Below, one piece after another: positions 60,191 to 64,000 of a stretch of 64,000 bases of DNA (position 1 is its first letter; every line of letters starts with the position of its first letter). The DNA is from Sphingobacteriaceae bacterium (GTDB lineage Bacteria; Bacteroidota; Bacteroidia; B-17B0; Aurantibacillaceae). Below the pieces are notes generated by a model, which ran no database searches, had not been told where the DNA came from, and worked only from the letters and a program-made list of their open reading frames with translations. The position numbers and the translations under genes are program-made. The stretch is from NCBI GenBank assembly GCA_947480015.1, contig CANKBS010000001.1, positions 1-64,000 on the forward strand, given 5' to 3'.

Positions 60191-61813
60191 CTATCTGTTA
60201 ATCACAAAACGTTTACTGCTTGTTTCAGAATGGCTGTTTTTAAAGAGTAGCAAATAAACCCCATTGGGTAAATCAGCCGTTCGTATTTCTGCTTTCTTGT
60301 TTTTAAATTGTAGGTCGTCTTCTTTTATGAGTTGACCGAGATTATTATAAATTTGAATTTTCATCAGATCTGTTGTGGCTTCGAGAGCCTCAGCCACCAA
60401 TACATTGTCGGCAGGGTTGGGCCAAATTTGAAATTTGTATTCTGCCATCTGTAATCCCTGCAAACCAAGACAGGCAGAAACACTAACAGTTGCTGCTTCA
60501 TCAAATAAGCAACCGGTAGATGTTGTTCCAACGACAGTATATGTACTTGTGATAATTGGTGTCACCGCTAGTATTGAACTAATATAATTTCCATTCCAGG
60601 TATAAGAGCTAGCTCCTGAAACAACTAATGTTTTTGATTCCCCACTACAAATCGAAAAATTACCAGTAGCGTTAACGGTAAGTGTAGGCCCCGGATAAAA
60701 ATAGGAACTTACGAAATTTGGTAAACCAAAACTTGAAGTTCCTGTTGTGATTGTTAAGGCCAAATCATCATAATTGCAAGCTGTGCCAGCCATATTAGGG
60801 TTGTGAATAGCGCCAATTACAGGGAGGTTAATTCTTGCAAAATAAATTTTGCCGTTTGGTGCCAACTGCATTGCGCAAGGGACTTGAATAGTTGATGTTC
60901 CAATTACTTGTTTAGATGCCAAAATAAGGGAGTTTGATTTGGAGCATAAATCCCATTGGTAAATAGAATCGTTATTATTAGTGCCACCATAAAATTTTTT
61001 GCTGTCTGGTGAAAATTCACAACCATAAGCTCCGATTAAATTATTTGCAAGAATCAAGGGATTGAAAACAACACCATTGGCAGTATTAAAATCATATAGT
61101 TCAAACGAGTTAGTATATAGAGCGACACCTAATTTTTTTCCATCGGGTGAAATTTTCATTTGCCCGCCGTAATCAGCATTACTATAAATAGACCCTACCG
61201 TTGATGTTACTACAGTATTACTCAGGCCCTGTGATGTAAGGAGATTGGCCCTAAAAATATTGTTATTCCAATCATGACTTAAAACCCAAAAATCATTTCC
61301 ATTGGCATGTTTTACAGCGGCAAGTTTTTCAGTGCCGGTAGTAAAAATAGTGGAGTTTTTAACGGTCACGGAACCGTAACCTCCCGAAAGATTCATATCA
61401 ACAATTGAGTAGTACAAACCGGCTAATGTTCCGGTAGGGCTACCTTGAGTAAAAACATAATAAACCGAAGAATTACCCGGTTGCTTTATAATAATACTGG
61501 ATTGAGTACTTGAAATATCTGCAAATAAGCCGCTTCCATTTACCATCACACTGTGAGTTTTATTCCAAATGGTTAAACCATCAGTATAAAATAAAAGGTT
61601 TCCACTGGGGTCAGAAATAGTTGCACAGCCTTCACTGGCATTCATAACACCATTGGTTAAAACTGTTGGAGGGCTGCTATTAAAATCAATACCGGCTTTG
61701 TTACCGAAATACCAGAATTTGGTTTCGTTTTGAGAACTAGCATTATATGCTAATAAAATAAAAACAAGTTGAATATATTTAGAAAGATGCCTCAGAACTT
61801 TAAAGTTAATCAT
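60191..61813 (-). CDS. Secreted protein with T9SS type A sorting domain
   Basis: A 540-residue exported protein from the ATG at 61813 (a TTG at 61822 would add three residues). The signal peptide ends LLAYNASSQ. The body (about 30-370) looks like a WD40/YncE-like beta-propeller or lactonase-type fold with repeats such as KISPDGKKLGVALY and FSPDSKKFYGG. A Cys-containing Ig-like module at about 380-455 (SICSGESKTLVVSGASSYTW) resembles one in the M43 protease. The end, from IWPNPADNVLVAE to KRFVINR, is a type A T9SS sorting domain. Surface location; function unknown. Convergent with trmB. Confidence 0.9.
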   Translation of the reverse strand: MINFKVLRHLSKYIQLVFILLAYNASSQNETKFWYFGNKAGIDFNSSPPTVLTNGVMNASEGCATISDPSGNLLFYTDGLTIWNKTHSVMVNGSGLFADISSTQSSIIIKQPGNSSVYYVFTQGSPTGTLAGLYYSIVDMNLSGGYGSVTVKNSTIFTTGTEKLAAVKHANGNDFWVLSHDWNNNIFRANLLTSQGLSNTVVTSTVGSIYSNADYGGQMKISPDGKKLGVALYTNSFELYDFNTANGVVFNPLILANNLIGAYGCEFSPDSKKFYGGTNNNDSIYQWDLCSKSNSLILASKQVIGTSTIQVPCAMQLAPNGKIYFARINLPVIGAIHNPNMAGTACNYDDLALTITTGTSSFGLPNFVSSYFYPGPTLTVNATGNFSICSGESKTLVVSGASSYTWNGNYISSILAVTPIITSTYTVVGTTSTGCLFDEAATVSVSACLGLQGLQMAEYKFQIWPNPADNVLVAEALEATTDLMKIQIYNNLGQLIKEDDLQFKNKKAEIRTADLPNGVYLLLFKNSHSETSSKRFVINR

Positions 61814-62331
61814 TGCTTGCAATTAATTTAACAAGAAGAGCCATAAAAATAACAGAAAGGAATTTTTTTTAGAAAGGCTTTTAGTCATTAGTTTTTTTTG
61901 TGTAAGCTCTTCTTTCTTTTTCCCTAAAATAAAATGAACCCAACCAGAGGGAATCATAATATTCCTTAAGCTATAGGTAAAGGTTACCATTAGGTTAGTA
62001 CTAGGTTAGGTAAAGGTTAGTACGGAGTAAGAATTCTTAAGAAGTGCAAATCGGCGCAAATCGACGCAATTTGATACATCATAGTGCAAATCGACGCAGT
62101 TTTGAATATGCAGAAGTGCAAATCGACGCAAATCAACGCAAAATGATGCAAATCGACGCAATAGTAACGGAAAAAATCAGGAAGGTTCGAATCCAACTTT
62201 ATTTTGTATGGAGAAGAATTCTATAACAGATTGCAAATTTTAAATCGCATCACGGGTTTACAAATAATCATGAGCACTTAAAAAATTTCAAAATAATTGA
62301 GTACTTTAAACGCGTCGTATCTCTACAAACA
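61814..62331. other. Intergenic region with short repeats upstream of the oligopeptide ATPase
   Basis: 518 bp between divergent genes. It contains AGGTTAG-rich sequence (about 61970-62030) and a cluster of 10-bp GCAAATCGAC-like units (62045-62162). I see no gene. A 60-codon frame at 62044 reads the repeat itself and is rejected. Confidence 0.6.
62045..62162 (+). repeat. Short tandem repeats, 10-bp units GCAAATCGAC
   Basis: Degenerate direct repeats of GCAAATCGAC/GCAA in three clusters: 62046-62070, about 62085-62098 and 62118-62162. In the last, four consecutive 10-bp units are seen. The unit is close to the DNA helical pitch. No relation to the neighbouring genes is evident. Confidence 0.75.
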
Positions 62332-64000
62332 TGGAAAAGCAGCCCTTGCTGGAAGTTAAAAACCTGATCACGCAATTTAAAACAGAAACTGAATTCGTGA
62401 ACGCGGTTAACGATGTGTCCTTTACTTTAAACAAAGGCGAAACCATTGGTATTGTTGGTGAGAGCGGCTCCGGCAAATCGGTTACTTCACTTTCCATCAT
62501 GCAGCTTATTCCCAATCCTCCGGGCAGAATAAGTTCGGGACAAATTAATTACCACCGTAAAGACGGTTCGGTGATCGATCTGGTAAAAGTGAAGAACGAG
62601 GAGATGCGCCAATACCGCGGCAATGATATTGCCATGATTTTTCAGGAACCCATGACCTCCCTCAACCCCGTGATGAAATGCGGGGAGCAGGTAATGGAAG
62701 CTATTTTACTGCATCAGAACATTTCTAAAAAAGAAGCCAGAGAAAAAACCATTCACTTATTTACCCAGGTACAATTGCCCGATCCGGCCGGTATGTTCGA
62801 ACGTTACCCGCATCAATTATCGGGTGGCCAAAAACAACGGGTGATGATAGCCATGGCCATTAGCTGCGAGCCCAGTGTGCTAATTGCCGATGAACCTACC
62901 ACGGCTTTGGATGTAACAGTTCAAAAAACCATTTTAGATCTGATGCAACATTTGCAGCAGCAATATAACATGGGCATTATTTTTATTACTCACGATTTGG
63001 GTGTGATAGCCGAACTGGCCGATAAAGTGGTGGTGATGTACAAAGGTAAAATTGTGGAACAAGGCGCCGTGCTGGATATTTTCTCAAACCCGCAACACCC
63101 CTATACCAAAGGTCTGCTGGCCTGCCGTCCCCCTTTAGATTTTCGTGTAAAACGTTTGCCCGTGGTAAGTGATTTTATGAAAATTGGTGAAGGCGGTGAG
63201 ATCATTGAATTGGAGAACACCGTAAACGCTGCTTTAACCAGTAAGATCGTTACAAAGGAAGAACGCGAAACCAAACGCAGCGCTCTTTACCAGCGTGATA
63301 AATTGTTGCAGGTAAAAAATGTAAAGACCTGGTTCCCCGCAAAAAAAACTATTTTCGGCAAAGTCTTAAGTTATTCAAAGGCGGTTGACGATGTGAGTTT
63401 TGATGTGTACGAAGGCGAAACCCTTGGATTGGTAGGTGAAAGCGGCTGCGGCAAAACCACCTTGGGACGTACTATTTTAAAATTAGTAGAAGCTTCTTCG
63501 GGTAGCATTTTATATAAAAACAAAGATCTGTTGCAATTGTCAGAAGGCGAGTTCAGAGATTTCCGCAAGAACATGCAGATCATTTTTCAGGATCCTTATT
63601 CGTCATTAAATCCCCGCATTACCATTGGCAAGGCCATTTCGGAGCCCATGAAAGTGCATGGCATTTACGCCACGGCCAAAGAAAGAAAAGACAAAACCAT
63701 CGAACTCTTAAAAAAAGTCGGACTCGATGAAAAACATTATAACCGTTATCCCCATGAGTTTAGCGGTGGACAAAGGCAGCGGGTTTGTATTGCCAGAGCC
63801 CTGGGATTAAAACCACAGTTTATTATTTGTGATGAAAGCGTGAGTGCTTTGGATGTGAGTGTGCAGGCACAGGTCTTAAACTTACTCAACGAATTAAAAG
63901 AAGAATTTAAATTCACTTATATTTTTATCTCACACGATTTAAGTGTGGTTAAGTTTATGAGCGACCGCATGATCGTGATGCAAAAGGGGAAGATAGAGGA
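62332..64000 (+). CDS. Double-cassette oligopeptide ABC transporter ATPase (truncated by window)
   Basis: An open frame from ATG 62332 to the right edge, at least 556 codons, incomplete. It is a fusion of two ATPase cassettes of the oligopeptide/nickel (DppD-DppF, GsiA/YejF) type. Cassette 1 has GESGSGKS (Walker A), IFQEPMTSLNP, LSGGQKQR (signature) and LIADEPTTALD, then a linker with HPYTKGLLACRPP typical of oligopeptide ATPases. Cassette 2 has GESGCGKTT, IFQDPYSSLNP, FSGGQRQR and IICDESVSALD. It energises an inner-membrane peptide importer; permeases and binding protein are not in view. No -7 box is obvious just upstream. Confidence 0.95.

Noticed and set aside
62044-62226. A 60-codon frame reading repeated IDAN/NRR-like peptides
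   Set aside because: The peptide is a direct translation of the 10-bp DNA repeats, so it is an artefact of low-complexity DNA.

Overview
This window looks like chromosomal DNA of a member of the Bacteroidota. Four secreted proteins carry type IX secretion (T9SS) sorting domains. There is a TonB-dependent receptor with a carboxypeptidase-like plug extension, a two-component-type propeller fused to SpoIIE, and SiaB (DUF6272), HTTM and DCC family proteins. Bases are AT-rich by eye. Shine-Dalgarno sequences are almost absent, and many genes are preceded by the Bacteroidota -7 element TAnnTTTG, often with a TTG/TTTG about 19-21 nt further upstream. I see no prophage, integrase, IS element, CRISPR array or rRNA.

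Layout. 1-9.5 kb: a tRNA(CAU), then mostly housekeeping genes (HAD phosphatase, two alpha/beta hydrolases, pdxJ, truB, metF with a NifU-like gene, rlmB, pirin) and an orphan DUF433 antitoxin. 9.6-15.2 kb: the ferrous iron importer feoAB, an M1 aminopeptidase lipoprotein and a small lipoprotein. 15.4-22.6 kb: a PolB-like exonuclease, gpsA with a degenerate PAP2-like membrane protein and an NAD-dependent epimerase, then a deoxynucleoside kinase, a SiaB-like kinase, a glycosyltransferase and a flippase. 22.6-24.5 kb: prfB followed by rsmA. prfB is split by a programmed +1 frameshift site (AGGGGG-TTT-CTT-TGA-C) close to the E. coli one. 24.5-33.8 kb: HTTM and GT87 membrane proteins, T9SS cargo, a cytochrome-like beta-propeller lipoprotein, a DCC protein and comF. 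34.8-40.4 kb: a two-gene unit of a TPR-caspase and a propeller/Y_Y_Y/SpoIIE phosphatase. 40.8-49.9 kb: an M43 metalloprotease, a short-chain dehydrogenase with a TonB receptor, an outer-membrane-like protein, a CtpA-type protease and queA.

49.98-51.18 kb is a gene-free array of about fifteen short palindromes, most of them arranged as A-B pairs with constant spacing. 51.2-60.2 kb: GNAT, a SWIM protein, a TPR protein, pheS, rlmD, truA, an ABC exporter and trmB. Two copies of a GC-rich, strongly structured element of about 110-130 bp lie 6.1 kb apart (53.85 and 60.0 kb). 60.2-64 kb: another T9SS cargo protein, short tandem repeats, and a double-cassette oligopeptide ABC ATPase that runs off the right edge.

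The parts most worth following up are the caspase/SpoIIE gene pair (with a SiaB-like kinase elsewhere in the window), the palindrome array, the dispersed GC-rich element, the SD-driven RF2 frameshift in a lineage that rarely uses SD, and the number of genes whose -7 element sits only 3-8 nt before the start codon, which predicts leaderless mRNAs.
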